Assembly: GCF_000517265.1 (NCBI RefSeq)
Contig: NZ_AYSJ01000015.1
Span: 296,947-360,946, forward strand
Reading direction: 5' to 3'
From: Photorhabdus khanii NC19
GTDB taxonomy: Bacteria; Pseudomonadota; Gammaproteobacteria; Enterobacterales; Enterobacteriaceae
Length of the DNA: 64,000 bases
A program made the translations under genes and the position numbers. Of the stretch, positions 63,946 to 64,000 are shown in pieces. Below the pieces are notes generated by a model, which worked only from the letters and a program-made list of their open reading frames with translations, was not told where the DNA came from and made no database searches. The stretch's first letter is position 1. Each line of letters starts with the position of its first letter.

Positions 63946-64000
63946 TTAAAAATACCTTACCTTGAATAAAAATGTGTGTGATTTTTTCTGTGTAATAAAA

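Overview
The window looks like a chromosomal stretch of Photorhabdus, an insect-pathogenic, nematode-associated member of the Enterobacterales. The reasons are the tandem Tc insecticidal toxin genes, a complete enteric-type 4-hydroxyphenylacetate (4-HPA) pathway, an NgrA-like phosphopantetheinyl transferase, and AT-rich spacers. Xenorhabdus or a close relative is not excluded. No rRNA, tRNA, CRISPR array or intact insertion sequence was found.

Layout, left to right. (1) 1-18.4 kb, minus strand: Tc toxin locus with two TcdA-type pore subunits in tandem (2206 and 2542 aa) and the 5' part of a TcdB-type subunit that runs off the left edge. The two TcdA paralogues are mosaics: each lacks a segment the other has, and each carries its own low-complexity insert. 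(2) 18.3-20.7 kb: an unknown gene and a SAM methyltransferase bracketed by a 70-bp direct repeat related to the tcdA upstream region, then a MazEF toxin-antitoxin pair. (3) 20.8-24.7 kb: di/tripeptide transporter DtpA and the 4-HPA hydroxylase genes hpaC and hpaB. (4) 25.7-40.3 kb, plus strand: a cluster resembling a polyunsaturated fatty acid (PUFA) synthase, comprising a PfaA-like KS-AT-ACP-KR-DH, a PfaC-like KS-CLF-DH and a PfaD-like enoyl reductase fused to a class III aminotransferase. This is the domain set of the polyamine-forming part of the fabclavine/zeamine pathways. It looks richer in G+C than its surroundings. The next gene, a short-chain dehydrogenase, is cut off after about 35 codons. 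(5) 40.5-45.0 kb, minus strand: a fragment of another dehydrogenase, then a type VI secretion module of Hcp, a detached effector with an RNase A-like C-terminus, and four immunity-type genes holding five related domains. A small membrane protein follows. (6) 45.3-57.1 kb: the rest of the 4-HPA locus (hpaA, X, I, H, a succinate-semialdehyde dehydrogenase, an MFS transporter, hpaF, D, E, a split hpaG, and divergent hpaR). (7) 57.2-64.0 kb, minus strand: ngrA-like phosphopantetheinyl transferase and a chaperone-usher fimbrial operon with two tip-adhesin-type genes separated by a leftover piece of usher gene.

How the parts fit. HpaBC hydroxylates 4-HPA to homoprotocatechuate. HpaD, E, G, F, H and I convert this to pyruvate and succinate semialdehyde, and the inserted dehydrogenase would complete the route to succinate. 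In enteric bacteria hpaA is normally followed directly by hpaBC; here about 20 kb carrying the lipid/polyamine cluster and the T6SS module lies between them, so this looks like an insertion point for accessory DNA. The acyl carrier domain of the cluster needs a 4'-phosphopantetheine arm, which the transferase at 57.2 kb could supply.

Limits: product names rest on recognition of motifs and family resemblance by eye. No database search, structure prediction or base-composition calculation was run.
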